DNA of 64,000 nucleotides from Blasia pusilla (GCA_050084515.1 CM114272.1:25544001-25608000), one strand, 5' to 3'. Counted from the first letter of the stretch, positions 14,351 through 27,846 are shown. Numbers and translations: made by a program. Notes: generated by a model from the letters alone, not told the origin.

Positions 14351-14833
14351 TTGTCATAGTGCTGTTGCGTGAGCTTCCGTCACCCAGCACTGTACCTCAA
14401 TACCCCTCCTCTCTACACGAGAGGACAAGAGATCTGGTGATCTTCACGACATTAACATCTCTCTCAACTCTATCAGAATCTTTTTCTTTTTCTTTAATGA
14501 GTTCCATTCTAACACACTACTGCATGTAATCGTCAAATCATCTCCATTCCCAACATATATTGAGGATCATGCTATTGCTATTTTGATAAACTTATTTAAA
14601 TTGTGGATGGGATATACATTGGGAGAGATCCGAAACAGATCATTGTTAACCACACGGAAACAAACAAATATTGAATGGAAAAAATATTTCTATGAATAGA
14701 AGACAAAAGTTTTATGGTGGAAATCTGCATGAAACAAAATAAGAAAACACTATGTCAACGAGATCCAGGAAATAATTTTGTGTATATTTTCAATTAAAAA
14801 AATTGCGTGACATTCATGTTAACATTTTACACC

Positions 14834-14874
14834 CTTCTTATCTAAACTATCGCCTTCATAGTTTAGATAAGAAG
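14834..14874. repeat. Perfect 17-bp inverted repeat (hairpin)
   Basis: The arm CTTCTTATCTAAACTAT is followed by a 7-base loop and then by its exact reverse complement. It could be the core of a palindromic MITE or an isolated hairpin. No target duplication is evident. Confidence 0.7.
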
Positions 14875-17152
14875 ACATTTTTTTTGAGGTTGAAAATATT
14901 TTGTAATTAAATAAAAATCTCTTTTTCTTCTTTTTTTCAAACATTCTTCTTATATGTTGGGTTTTTTTATTAAAAATTTGATTTGGGCACTCATGAATCT
15001 ATGCTAAATCATCGCAAAAGAATTTGTTTTTACTCCCATATTTGTGACATGTCATCTTCATTTGAGTTGAGATTACAAAAGGGTCGCTCTAAAAGCTTCT
15101 AAGTTTGTCAAAAGGAAGGGCTTTGGCATAGACCTATAACTTTTCAAAAAAAAATATGATGCCCTCTACTAAAACTCTCCCCTTAATACACGGCACGGGG
15201 CAGTCTCTTATTAGTATGCATATTCTAGTATTAATAATAGTGTGGATGAGAATGGACCCACCAACAATATGGCTTCTTTTTTGTATAAGCCGACCGGGAG
15301 AATTTCTTGGATACACTCACAAATTTCGTTTTACTAATCAGAGGAAATTAATGACTCACTAGCCGAATTTTGAATAAAGTGACAAATTTTGAGGAGAAAC
15401 CCTACACGACTATTTTTAAGTTATTAAAAAAAAAAACGAGGAGGGCTATTCGGAACTAAACTTCCGAACCGCGGCCGTGTGCTTGGGGAGGCGTTATGGC
15501 CTATATCTTTTGTATGACTCATCTATTCTAGCTTTCATTTTAATTCCAGTTTCTGGTCCTATGGAAATTTCGATGAGGTCCAAGGCAGAAGCACAATTTC
15601 CCTTTTCCTTTCCTTTTTATCCTTTCGTCTATCCATTTCGCACAACAATGGTCCGAGTTACTCATAGATGTCCTGCTTCTTCTCTTCTTTCTTTTGTATT
15701 ATTTTCTAAATCGCTCGTTTATTTTCTTCCGCGCAACAATTACTGCACAACGCCGTACTTCTTCCCTTCTTTTCCTTTTTATCATAAGTCCATTTCACTA
15801 TAACCCGCAAAAAACTTCTCTTCCTACTCAAACCGCCCTCTTTTTTCCTTCTTTTAGTTATACTTTACTCTTTTCCTCGTAGCCAATAGTAAGTATTCCA
15901 TCTCGCACAACAATTCTCTCACTTAGTCACTCCCGGTACTTACCTTCTTTTGTTTAACTCCCCACTCTACTTGGCCCTTGTCCCGTCGGGCTCATGGTAG
16001 TTGTCGGCTTCTCGCTCCGATTCTTCAGTTGGATATCGTCCAGAGCTACAGTGACTGCCGCGGCGAACTCGCTGGGAAAACAGGATGGGACCACCTGCGG
16101 TTTATAATTAGGTCTGAGGTGAGAATATGCCGCCGGATGTTGACCCAACATGAGAAATATGCGATGTTGACGTGCGAGTCGGGGATGACTTGGTTTGCAG
16201 AAAGATCCATGTCATCGAGGTGACCGGCACTCCGGTTTGGAGAACGCTGACTGTTCATTATTTTAAGATTGCTGACAGCTGTGCGCCACCTTCAAGATTT
16301 CTTTCTTTTGGCGTATGCGAGTCCGAAATCTTTCTTTGCATCTTCATGCAGCCCCGATTGTTCTTATTGACCACCTTCGACTCCTACAGGAACCAAGCAT
16401 GTGCTAGCGTCTCCCCTACAGCGGCCTTATTTCCCGGTTATCTATACAGGATGTGTTCTCGCATTAAAAATTCTACGATATTGTTTACTACTCTTTTCTA
16501 ATAGTAATTTCCTACCGCCCAATTACATGCACAATTAAAATGTCAAATAACCCTCTCGCCGCATAGTTCGAGTTGGACGATGTTTTGAATTTTCGTAAAT
16601 ATTTCCTTTTTATGCAAAATTGGACGAGAGGGGGTTATTTTATGAAGAAAAGAAACGAAAAATGAAGTTCACTCTAGATAAAGTCTTAAAAAAAACTACA
16701 TTAGAGTGGATTTTATCTAGAATCAAAGGTTTTTATCTAATACTAGTTGGTACCCGTGTGTAATTTTGAGTTACCCATCATAACTGTAGAATTGAATTTG
16801 ATCAATCATATTGGTTCAAACTGCAAACGATTCTATTGGTTAAAAAAGACATGTGTCAAAAAGAGAGATGTTCTCAAAATGAGAAGGCATTCTCCAATAA
16901 TAACATCCACTAGACTATAATATTTATTTTATAATAATAATATAGTTCATAAATACTAGAGCCTCCATAAGATGTGGCATAATTGTAGTTAGAATATTTT
17001 CATGGACTTGTGTTTCTATATAAATAATCTAGAAAGTGGAGAAACATCTATGTTACTCTCTTATGCCAATACATTGTATCGTCGCTCTTTTGTTATTATT
17101 AGTAATAACGCTCGTGCGATGCATGGGCATAAGGGGATCTATGATAAGAGAT

Positions 17153-17324
17153 ACTTTAAGCTTCTTCTACAAATTGAGAGCGCGCACGTTCTCTGTACAC
17201 GGAGAAGAAAGACAATAGAAGGGTGACAAGGATCTTTGATTACAAACACTTTAGGCTTCTTTTACGAACCGAGAGAGCACATATTCTCTTTACACGGAGA
17301 AGAAAGACATTAGAAGGGTGACAA
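17153..17324. repeat. Diverged direct repeat, two copies of about 77 bp
   Basis: Copy one (about 17153-17229) and copy two (about 17248-17324) share ACACGGAGAAGAAAGACA and AGAAGGGTGACAA, with scattered substitutions elsewhere and a period of about 95 bases. No coding potential is evident. Confidence 0.7.
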
Positions 17325-20300
17325 ACAGACATAAGCCGACCAAATTTGGGATAGACAAGCACAAAGTGGATGGAAAGTAGAGGACAAGAACCGACCATAG
17401 CTGCAAATTGAGGAACACGGAGCACAAGCGGATAAGAGAAGACACACATTTATATAAGACTACAAAATAACTAGTGCATTGGTTGTAAGGCAAAAAGAGC
17501 TAGAAGAGAAAGCATACTCATGCTAAAAATATCTTGTGTAATTAAGTGCCATGTGGGAGTGGAAGCACATAACAAAGAGAACAAAGTTTAGTTATAGCTT
17601 GCATTTGGAGGCACGATCAATCTCACTGACACATTCTTGAAGGCGTTCTCAATACCATTCTTTAAAGCACTCCACTAAAATTGGAAGCTAGCCATTACTC
17701 GGATTGTCAAGAGAGGGATTTGAGAGTACATGAGGATCATGATGATAATTAAGAAGGCTCGACTCAAAGCCAACATGCCTAGCTTGTCAATTTCACCGCT
17801 TCTACCATACGTTGATGATTGATGAGGAGGGCTTAATCCATTGAGAGTAGATTGCATGAACGAATGGATGGATGTTGGACAGAATCTCACCTCTCATAAG
17901 TACCATTCAATACAAATTAGACCTGATCATGTTGATTCTATGTACAATGACAGACATACAAACAAACTCTCACATCCTCACAAACTCACACATATAAGAT
18001 AGGCACTTCACTAAGTGTGAGAGGAATCTTACTTTCTGCTTTGGTGTCGCTGGTCGGAGCTCTGCGTTTGCTTGCCCCCAACCAACTTCAATTCCTCCAA
18101 CTTCGACTCCGCCAACTTCCCTCCTTGAACTTTTGCCGCAATAAAGTTACCTCAAAGTTACTTTCCTGGTCTTTTCCTTCTATGAAATTTACTGTTGTGT
18201 TCATCACTCGTTTGGTAAACCATCTAAACATGCACACCTGTGTGGATGGATATTTTTCTATCCAAAAGGCTCGAGCTCCACAAACACATTATATGGTTGA
18301 AAACATTTATCCATGTAAGTTGAAAATATTTTCTCATATAAGGCCAAAGCATTTTGTAAACTGCTTCACCTCTTATAGAATATGAAGAATCTCAAAGAGA
18401 GAGGGCTTTCTACATTTAGTAACCCTCCATGGTTTGATAATAGTAGAGATAATAGTTATCGCTTTTTTTCTCTTCTAATATTATATTTAAATAATGTATT
18501 TTTATTTACTATAATTCTGTTTATTTAGATGGCATTATATTTTTCCACACATGAAATATATCACATCGTATCATGAGCTAAATATTTGGTTGGCATTGTT
18601 TTCCAATTTACCATTTATGAAATAGTATTAAGAAAAAGAGGAGGCATATGTTGAATGAGGAGGGGATTTCTTTAGTGCTTTATTAGTTATCATTCTATTC
18701 CTCTCCAAATATCTATAATTTAGACTTGAGTTGGAGCTTTGGATATTTTGTTTATGGTTTGGTTTAGGTTTGACAAAGCGATAAGGATATATGTATGTTT
18801 ATAAAACTCTAGATGCAAAAACCCCTTGTTAACCATCTTACCAATTGGTAATTTTTGAAGAGATATTTTTTACAAGGAATCCCTGGTGAAAAAATGTTTT
18901 TGTTAACCAAATGGTTATTTCAACAATAATTTTTTCACATCTGACTTTTTTTAAACAAAATTTCATATAATATTTTAGCCCATTTGTTGGTCGAATAAAG
19001 TTGACTTATAAACATTTATAACTAGATGTTTCGAGTGGGTTTAAAAAAATGTTTATCATATGTGAAACTTCTATGCACTTGTCGAAATTTTGAAGTTTGA
19101 TTTGTTTGATACTAACTTAGTTGATTGTTTCATCAATATATTTCAATAAATATTTTCCCACTCCCAAAATTTGTTATCTTTAAGTATGATAGGATATTTT
19201 GATTGAAAAATATGAGTGAAACAAAAAAATATAAACTAATATGATTGGATATTTCTAGCAATAAATCTTCAGCCATGGACATTTTCCTTCTAGACATTCC
19301 CAATTAGATACAGTGGGTGAGCTCAACAACATAAAAACTACAACATGGAAAGCCTTTGTATATATTTCAAAATAAAAAATCCTACAATGTAATACGGTTA
19401 GGCAAATAATGATGTGATGTATAAATATATTTTTTAAATGATTGCAACATGTTACATTCTTATAATATAGGGTTCAGAAAAGGATTGTGTAAGGATTTTG
19501 GCCATACATGTCTATTTTCCTTACATATGTCGATTAGAATAACACTTCAAAAAACTTATAATGGTATTCATGGTATTATAAATATTAATGAGAAACGGAT
19601 TAATGCTTTTCCCCCTAATTTATTTTTCAAAACCTATTTTTTCACAATCATATATTTGTGTCGTGCAAAAAATTGAGCCATATGGGCCCTCTTGAGCCCC
19701 TCAAAGAGAACACATATAATTTTTTCCTTGTGAAATAATACCTCTAACTGAGTATATCCCCTATTGGAAAATTGAATAGTTATTATATATATCATCCAAT
19801 TTCCCATACCATCCCCAAAAAACATCATCGATCTCTATCCTTTTCATACTTCTACGCATCATAAGAATAGAGAGTATGTTCCCTTTCACTTTATCATTGC
19901 ATCCCATCCTCCCCCTACTAATGTCTATCGTATTACCCTATATAAGCTTAGAGAAAAATGTAGGGAGATTAAAAAAAACTCTTTTCCTCTCTCCTTAATG
20001 GATAGATATTCATAGTGGGCCCGTATATTTATACCATATGAAGAGAGGGGAGTACCTCATCAAACTACCTCTCATTCGAAATTAAAGACATTTAAGCAAA
20101 ATCCTTTATGATCTCCCTTTATGTTGAGAGTTCATAACTTTCTCTTCCCTGGTCTACTTTGAAATTATCATCCATCTTATTATTTTCAACTTATTACAAG
20201 TGGATATTTATATTTCCCTCGTATAACAAACATTTCAACTTTTAATAAAAATAATTGTGAACCCTTTTCTTCCTAGAAATTTGTTTCCTCTTACCCATAG

Positions 20301-20900
20301 ACTATTCATCCTTATCGGGTTAAAACCTGATTGGATTGTCTATTATATATTTTATCAAAGCATACACTACACATACAACACATATTATGTGGTTTGTCAA
20401 AGCATTAGTTTATCAAATTTATTGTATAAATCTAAGTGTGTATTTGCGTTGGTAGATATTAATCATTTTTCAATTTGTCATAGGTGTCATTAGAGATTAC
20501 ACATTTAACCATAAGAGAATATGTGGTCGTATTAATATTTTCCTTTCCTCTTAGGATCTTTATATATGCTTTTGGACTTTTCCAAGGCTCTACAAAAAGT
20601 GTAAAGCTCGTATATGAACTATGGATCTCATTGGGTTCTTTAAGTTCTTTGTTTTTTGCAATCCTCATAGCCAAATGAGCGCCAAGCGAAACATCAGATC
20701 TCCAGTGGGCTCAAGCTATGATGGTTTGCGCGTTTGAGAGGTCTCTTGGAAGAGACACAAGAAACACCAGAGATCTAACACGAACAAGGCTTAGCATTTC
20801 ATGGGTTTATGGTCACTACTAGGAAACCTGAACCAAGACTTAAGAGGATACGAATCTAATAAGAATGATTGCCAAAGTGGTGGGAACTGAGTTTGGAACG

Positions 20901-21417
20901 TGACTAGCGTTTGGGGTTTCAATTGTATTTTAGATCAGAACTATAGCCCCAAGATGCGTTTGGAACATGTAAGATGGGATAGGAAAGCTTATGCAAATTC
21001 GGTTCCATTGCACCAAAGTTATTAGCAAACACACGATCAAAGGTTGAAAATTTGTCCATAAATAACAATACATGGAGTTGGGTTGAGGGCCAAAAAGAGG
21101 GGCCCGAAAATCTCTTCCCCAAAATTAGGGGGAAGGTGGAGAACCCCAAAAGTACTAGTAAGGGGGAAGGTTTCCAAGAGTGTTTGGGACTCGAAGTCCA
21201 CTTTGGGGTGTTGCGGGGCGACCCAAGGGCACGGAATGGATCAAGAGTTTTGGCGTTGGGATTTGAAACCCGAAGAAGTCAAATAGAGTGGAATTTTTTT
21301 ATCACTATTGGATTCCAACGTACAACTCATTTAGTTGGGTTTCCGTTTGGGTTTCATGTGAGGTCTATTGGACAGTTGGGACCGCAAGGTGTGCGAATGC
21401 CGTTATGGGTGCGTGGA
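20901..21417. other. Unassigned sequence abutting the broken copia end
   Basis: The copia homology stops at about 21430 and this stretch has no recognised domain on either strand. It may be a second insertion into the copia element or the flank of a deletion. An open frame of 128 codons crosses it on the plus strand but resembles nothing I know. Confidence 0.4.
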
Positions 21418-22423
21418 CTAACCACAAAATCTGTCTAAAGTCTCGGAAGAATTTCCTATGTTGGGATAATCAATGCCATATTGTTGTGCATAGTCCTTAG
21501 CCACCAATCTCACTTTATATCTGTTAACTGTATCATCTTGATTGCGTTTGATTTTGAAAACCCGTTTGCAACTAATAGATTCCTTAGCGAAAGGTATATG
21601 AACCAACTCTTATATCTGTTGATGGCTTAATGCAACAAGCTCTTCCTCCATAGCTTCAATCCATTCAACTTTACTTATACCTTCTTCAAAACAACTCAAC
21701 TCCTATTCTTGAAGGGTAGTCATCATATATGCATGATATGTTGTAAGGAAACCTTTATTTATGAATCTATGAACAGGATATGTAACTCTATTTGATCTAC
21801 GAAGTTTTTGTTCAGAGTTAGATGACTCTAACAACTAACTCGAGCTCTTACTATTGTCTACCGAATGAATACGTACTCTTCCCATCCATGGACTCACAGA
21901 TTTAACTAATGAATATCGGACCTCTCCTAATCTTGCACTAATACTTGGGGAATTTAAAGGCAATGTCTGTTGGTTTACAATCATATTCTCTCCCTCAACA
22001 AACGAGTTTAGAGGTGGAATAGGCTCAGATGGAGCATACCATGACGTTAGCTCATCAAAGACAACATCACGACTAATAATAAGTTGCCTAGAAGATGGAA
22101 TGTAGCACTTATATCCCTTAGTTCCATTAGCGTAGCCAATGAAGATACATCTTTCAGACTTGGGGTCTAATTTTTTAAGTCTCTTAGAAGGAACGTGAGC
22201 ATAACAAATATATCCAAATACTTTCAAGAAGGAAAAATCAGGTTTACTCCCTATGAAGACTTTGAATGGAGTCTTATCATGAACTCCTACTGTTGCAGTG
22301 GGGTTGATTAAGAAGATTGCACACGTTACAGCCTCTGCCCAATACATCCTAGGCATGTTCTTCTCATGCATAATTGCTCGTGTTGCCTCAACAATATGTC
22401 GATTCTTCCTCTCAACCACTCTA
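21418..22423 (-). pseudogene. Ty1/copia polyprotein, 3' half: integrase C-terminus to start of RT
   Basis: This continues the copia element at 35355-37826 on the other side of the inserted CACTA element. Reading on the minus strand from 22419 gives VERKNRHIVEATRAIMHEK, a copia integrase motif, then the integrase C-terminal region with DPKSERCIFIGYANGTKGY (about 22220-22120). The linker follows with at least two in-frame stops. The start of the RT domain is recognisable at about 21570-21430 (FKIKRNQDDTVNRYKVRLVA, GIDY). Homology stops abruptly just after GIDY near 21430, and no RT catalytic box, RNase H or 3' LTR follows. The copy is therefore dead and 3'-truncated, or cut by another insertion. 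Confidence 0.85.
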
Positions 22424-22440
22424 CACTAGAAAGAAACATG
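22424..22440. repeat. Left terminal inverted repeat of the CACTA element
   Basis: CACTAGAAAGAAA begins at 22424, preceded by the target duplication CTA at 22421-22423. It pairs with the inverted right end at 35342-35354. Confidence 0.85.
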
Positions 22441-23721
22441 TCCATTGCCACTAAAATATACAACTAGTTTAGTGCACGTGTACAGTATACAACTGTTGCA
22501 ACTAGTTTAGTACCTAGTTGCAAAGGACGAGTCATATAGAACTCTAGTCGCAAGGACTTCGTGGTGGCTTGATGACATGGCAATTGACTATCATGGTTTT
22601 GTGTAGTCTTTTAGGACATGTTAAGTTGCCTTATCACCCTTACTATATGACATGGAATTATCACGAGTATGACATGGCTCATGTCCACGTCATCCTATAT
22701 TTCACTAGGTCTAGTCATTGAATATATTAAAAGCTCGTATGATGTTGACATGTGGACCAATTGCATTCTTTTTATTATCAAATTTGATAATGTGCACTAA
22801 ATCTAGTCTCTGAAGATTGGGTTTATCCCATTATTTTCATATACGTGTCATGTACATTACCCATCGAGGTGGCGTAGTATTGTTTTTTTAACCAATGATA
22901 GTGCACGGAAACTAAGTATAGTGGCATTTGTAGCACTACACATGGTTAATCAAGAGTAACGCATCATATTTCCATACTAAGAGTAGTGATAGAAAACTAG
23001 TTTTAGTACTCAATCCTGTACTAAAACTAGTGGGACAACTATTTATGGTTTTTGGCACTTATTTGGGTTTCTGTTTCATTTGTGTGGGTGTGAAATGTCA
23101 TTTTTTTTTATTTGTGGTTGTCATGCTTTGGATTTTTTTGTTCAAAAAGTAGAAGGCTTTAGAAATGCATTTATACCAAATATTAATCTTATTTTAGTAA
23201 TACTAGGATAGTTCCATGATATAGTTTATTTATTGTTAGCAATTGTAACATATCTAGCTACATGCATTAGATAGAATAGAGAGAATCCACTTTTTTGGAC
23301 TTGTATTATTGAGAACCGGACTTCATTGTAGTACTGAGAACTGAAAAGATAAAATGTCCAAAAATCCACACCAAGATGATTACCAAACATAAGATGCTAA
23401 TCCGTTTGCATGTTATTACTGAAACTAAAATGAGGACATACTTTAAGAATGCATCCAATTGGCAAGGCTTAAACTTTGAGTCTACAAAAATAACCAATTG
23501 CCCACAAAAATTAGGATCTCCTCATTCAACAAAAGAATGTAAGTTTCCACTTGATAGTGGCATTACATTTCTATTTTTCTGTAAACAGATCTACAAACTC
23601 TGTGTCTCCAACAAACATCTATATTTTCATCAAAAAATATATGTTTCTACTTCTCTTAAGAGTCTATCACAACCTACTCTAATGGAGAGCCTTTCTTAAG
23701 CAATCTCTCTAGCCATAAAAC
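22441..23721. other. CACTA left subterminal region, non-coding
   Basis: The first 200 bases hold repeated CAACTAGTTTA and AGTACCTAGTTG words, as expected for the subterminal transposase-binding arrays of CACTA elements. The rest has no recognised coding sequence. Confidence 0.5.
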
Positions 23722-26040
23722 CTAACACCCAACTGATTCCTTCAATAGCAATTGCGGAGGGTTATCATCATGATTTGGATACGATAACTCTGCTTCACCA
23801 TTGAGAGTTACCTTCACATCAAGTCTCACACATCCAAATGGGATCTCCTTCCCATGGATCTTATCTCGACTTGCAAGACCCGATACCAATCCTTCTCCCA
23901 CTCGTTGGCGAGTGTTCTTGTTTTGCTTCATCAAGACGTAGTCACGTACTACAAGATGATGAAAGTACAACAACAAACACGATAGTAAAGCTCAATATAT
24001 ACTTTGGATAAAAAGACATAGTGATGGTTAATAGACATTCAAGAAATTAAGTACATCACCATATAAACCATATAGATTACCTTTAAAATTCTCCAACCAT
24101 TTTTAGGAATGTTGGAAGAAAATATCCGATTTACTTGTCTTGTCTACAATTAATACATGCACATGGTCAAGTCATGAGCTATCTCTAAAGTGAACGTGAC
24201 ATTAACTTGGAAAACAGTTGGAGCAACAAGACAAAAAAAGGAACAACATTCCAAGAAAGACCCACTTACAGTCATTTTCTCTTTCTTCTCCATACGAGAT
24301 TCCTTTCTCTTCTTTAGAAGGACTTGCTTTGGTCAGATGTCTCGTTTTATATCATGCTCTATCAGCTGAACTTGTGCATCACACCCCGAGATCGGCCCAT
24401 GTGTCTTCACTTCCTGTTGCAAGGATAGAAATATCTTCCAAATAGCAATCTAATGTTCTACATTGGAGGTCACACAAGCAGATTTGGATGGAAGCGTTTG
24501 AGGTGTTGGAAACATATTTGCATTGATGACCTCTACATCCATAACTTCTGTTGTTGGGCCCTCCGTAACATGTACATTCAAGGGAGGAGTAGACGAAGTT
24601 GGACTATGTTTGGATGCTTCGCTGGTGAACTTGAAAACCATTTCTTGAATCAGATTCAAGGTCTCCCTTATAGCTTTGAGCTCACTCTTTGTAGACTCTG
24701 CCTCCTTCTCCACATTGTCGAGGCAATGTGTCAAAGTAGAATCAGACCCCTATGCAACAACAAATGTTTCATCAAAGAAAGCTCAGTGGCTTTGTGATGG
24801 AGTTAAAACAAGATACACTCGCGTAAATGAAGTTATGAGATCAAATGGAGAGTTTGACGAATCAATTAAAACTTAGAACACATATTGGATCTCTGAAAAT
24901 AATTTACTTTGGTGCCGATAGTCGCCTCACTTGGTCCAACCTCACACGTCCCTAGTGATTCTCCCAAGTCATGTAATGGGGGGCTTTCACCTCTTTCTTT
25001 TGTCTGAGAGTTTATAACCAATCACCACATATACATTAATCAATCTTGTGACCAACATGATGTCGCTCTAAGACTGTACTTGAAGGATCCATCTACTAAA
25101 GAAGAGATAATGTTAGAGAGGAGTTCACCACTTAAGTTGCATATGCATCAAACTTCGTTGAATATTTAGAATAAAATCCATAGTAACATAACTAATTACA
25201 TACCAGGGAGAGTTTGACTCCTTTGTGACCTGTTCGACCCGTTCTATTTGGGTGCTCAACCTTTCCTCTATTCATCTTCATCCTTTCTGCTTTTTCCTTT
25301 CCATCTGGTGAGAGCCAATACATTTTGAGGGCTTCCCAAGTTTCCGGAAGCACATCTGGAGGTGTTGGGCATTCCTTACTAAGCCTTGAAGTATAGAAAA
25401 GTTTATTCAAGCGTGCTCTCTCTCTCTTTTCATGATATTTGCCAAGGATGATTTTAAAAATTGATCACTTAGCTCATTCCCAACATACTCCCATTCTTCA
25501 TCCATCTCCCTTCTTACAGTGCGGATGTCAAACTCCGATTTCTTAGCCATATCATGTGTACTAAGGTCCAGACAGCGAAGGGCACAAACCTTCAATTCAT
25601 CATGCCATGTTGTTTTTCCAACACATCCAAATACAATTTCACCTGATGACGTAACTTCAACTCTTGGTTTTAAACCCCTCTCAATAAGAGACTTTGTACT
25701 TGTCTTCCATTCCCTAAGGCTTTCTCGCCGATGGTGTCGAGCTTTAGAGCTTGCTGTAAGATCATCACCAATTATGAGAGAAAAAATTTATGGACCCCAA
25801 TCAACTTATGGACATACCAATTGTGACAAAATATAGAATTGCATGTTTACTAGTTCAAGTTGTAGCATCTCTGGTAAACAAGACCTACATGTGGGAGGTG
25901 TAGGACCTCTAGGATGGCGTCCAAGAGACTTTTCACTCTTTCCTGATATGGGGGGGCTTGTGATGGATTAGAGGTGCCATGAGTGGGCATCATTCCATAG
26001 TATGGATTAGGTGGATGGTAGGATCCAAGGCCTGTTGCCA
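23722..26040 (-). pseudogene. TNPA/Ptta-like second ORF of the CACTA element
   Basis: Minus-strand fragments read like the plant transposase (Ptta/En/Spm) family. About 25836-25410 includes RGLKPRVEVTSSGE and RCLDLSTHDMAKKS. About 25410-25200 has LPETWEALKMYWLSPDGKEK followed by an N-R-x-G-x-x-H-K-G arrangement, the conserved W...YW...H..G block of that family. A coiled-coil-like segment follows at 24734-24450 (ESTKSELKAIRETLNLIQEM). In-frame stops and gaps separate the blocks, some of which may be introns. In En/Spm the equivalent protein binds subterminal repeats. Identification rests on short motifs only. Confidence 0.55.
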
Positions 26041-26902
26041 ATCAAATACATTACAAAATTAGAAAAAATGTAATTCAACTTCTATTACATGGAACCATAT
26101 AGATTGTTATAAGTTTTTCATATCTAAATTACTCTAAACATCATTACCATTGAAAGACAAAAGGCAATTGGGCACCTACCTAGCGGAACAGGCCATTGTG
26201 GAAACCCTGTAAAAGAAGGTAAGGGCCATTGGTTGGCTTGTGGCATGCGATAGGAAACATCACCAACCGTAGGTGGCACCTCTTGCTCATGTCAGAAGGT
26301 GTTAGGTATCACAAAATCAAATAAGTGATGTAGCATAAAGCATTCTATCACTCCATAAAACATAAATATGAATAGCATACTATCAAACACTTTCACTTAA
26401 TGCACCTTAATACAAGATCGGAGCATCACCTTGTGATGGATTAGAGGTGCCATGAGTGGGCATCATTCCATAGTATGGATTAGGTGGATGGTAGGATCCA
26501 AGGCCTGTTGCCAATCAAATACATTACAAAATTAGAAAAAATGTAATTCAACTTCTATTACATGGAACCATATAGATTGTTATAAGTTTTTCATATCTAA
26601 ATTACTCTAAACATCATTACCATTGAAAGACAAAAGGCAATTGGGCACCTACCTAGCGGAACAGGCCATTGTGGAAACCCTGTAAAAGAAGGTAAGGGCC
26701 ATTGGTTGGCTTGTGGCATGCGATAGGAAACATCACCAACCGTAGGTGGCACCTCTTGCTCATGTCAGAAGGTGTTAGGTATCACAAAATCAAATAAGTG
26801 ATGTAGCATAAAGCATTCTATCACTCCATAAAACATAAATATGAATAGCATACTATCAAACACTTTCACTTAATGCACCTTAATACAAGATCGGAGCATC
26901 AC
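25957..26902. repeat. Perfect 473-bp tandem duplication inside the CACTA element
   Basis: 25957-26429 and 26430-26902 appear identical base for base where I compared them, from CTTGTGATGGATTAGAGG to GATCGGAGCATCAC. The first copy overlaps the upstream end of the TNPA-like ORF. Identity implies a very recent duplication, or an assembly artefact. Confidence 0.85.
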
Positions 26903-27639
26903 TTTTAGTCTATTCAATTTAGCTCGCTTCTTGGAATAATGTGTTGATGGCACTATGGTTGATGATTTATCCATAGTGGGTGGGTTATCTCATGGAGACA
27001 AATAGGATTCCTTCTCCATTGTCACATGAAACTCACCATCTGATTGATAGCTCATCTGAATAATCTCTCGATCTATCCGTTGATTCATCCATGATCTCTT
27101 GCAGACAACGTTGTCGAGTGTGGTGTTTCTTTGAAGGGATTGAAGATCCTGCTCCCTCGCTACTCAAACGTCTTGGAATCTGCCTTTTGGGAGCTAGACC
27201 TAGAATTGCTTCCCTGTAAACAATATGAAACATGCTTGTTAGTACCAAGATTAGAATTGCAATTTTGCATACATATCTCTCTTCAATTGGAAGTACCAAA
27301 TAATTCCACTACAGAAAAAAACCATCTATTGTAAAACAGGAAACTATAAGAACCTTTTGAAGCGCCAGGATAAGCCCATCAAGTTATGATTGGACCATGC
27401 ATCTAATATTATAATTTTCAATATATTATACAACAAACCAAGTGAGAACATAAAAGGGTTACTAACATAGTAGATGCACACCATTCAAAATTAGTAAATG
27501 AAGAAGTTGAATTGATTATACTGCATAAGTTCATCAATCTATAAACTATACCATTAAGCGGAACTCTTTGGCGAGTTCTAATGTTCTTTCCCTCACAAGT
27601 TTGCAACGCTCCTCCCTAGAGCAAAAATACTCAAGGTCC

Positions 27640-27846
27640 TCACCTGTAGGACCATCTTGGCTGATAGTACCACATATATTCCAAATTGTTACACATACAA
27701 TCCCCTTGGTTGCATCCACTAAAGTGGAATTGAATTTTCTCCTCGAATGGTTTCACGGTATCATGGATGACTGTAAAACCATTACAAGTAGCCAATTGTG
27801 ATAATGGGAAGATTGTCAAAAAGAGTAAGAGTGTAAGAGAATGCAT
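27640..27846 (-). CDS. Short exon encoding a signal peptide and Cys-rich start, unknown family
   Basis: An ATG at 27846 opens 68 codons. The N-terminus MHSLTLLLFLTIFPLSQLATC is a textbook secretory signal with a likely cleavage near residue 19-21. The mature part has Cys residues in CNQGDCMCN and ends in YYQPRWSY. The frame then meets AG|GTGAGG at about 27641, a good splice donor, so this is probably a first exon rather than a full gene. I found no convincing second exon in the following sequence. It lies between the TNPA-like and TNP2-like parts of the CACTA element, so it may be another captured host exon. I do not recognise the family; it is not a clear match to S1-type self-incompatibility proteins. 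Confidence 0.35.
   Translation of the reverse strand: MHSLTLLLFLTIFPLSQLATCNGFTVIHDTVKPFEEKIQFHFSGCNQGDCMCNNLEYMWYYQPRWSYR

Larger units (their letters stand above)
14351..20900. other. AT-rich intergenic DNA without a supported gene
   Basis: Nothing here reads as a protein domain in any frame. Visible structure is limited to a perfect 17-bp inverted repeat at 14834-14874 and a diverged direct repeat at 17153-17324. The open frames present are short and have the low-complexity composition of AT-rich non-coding DNA. Confidence 0.55.

Noticed and set aside
27640-27846. S1-type self-incompatibility protein
   Set aside because: The signal peptide and Cys content are suggestive, but the conserved S1 core (F/W-rich beta strands with two disulfides) is not visible.
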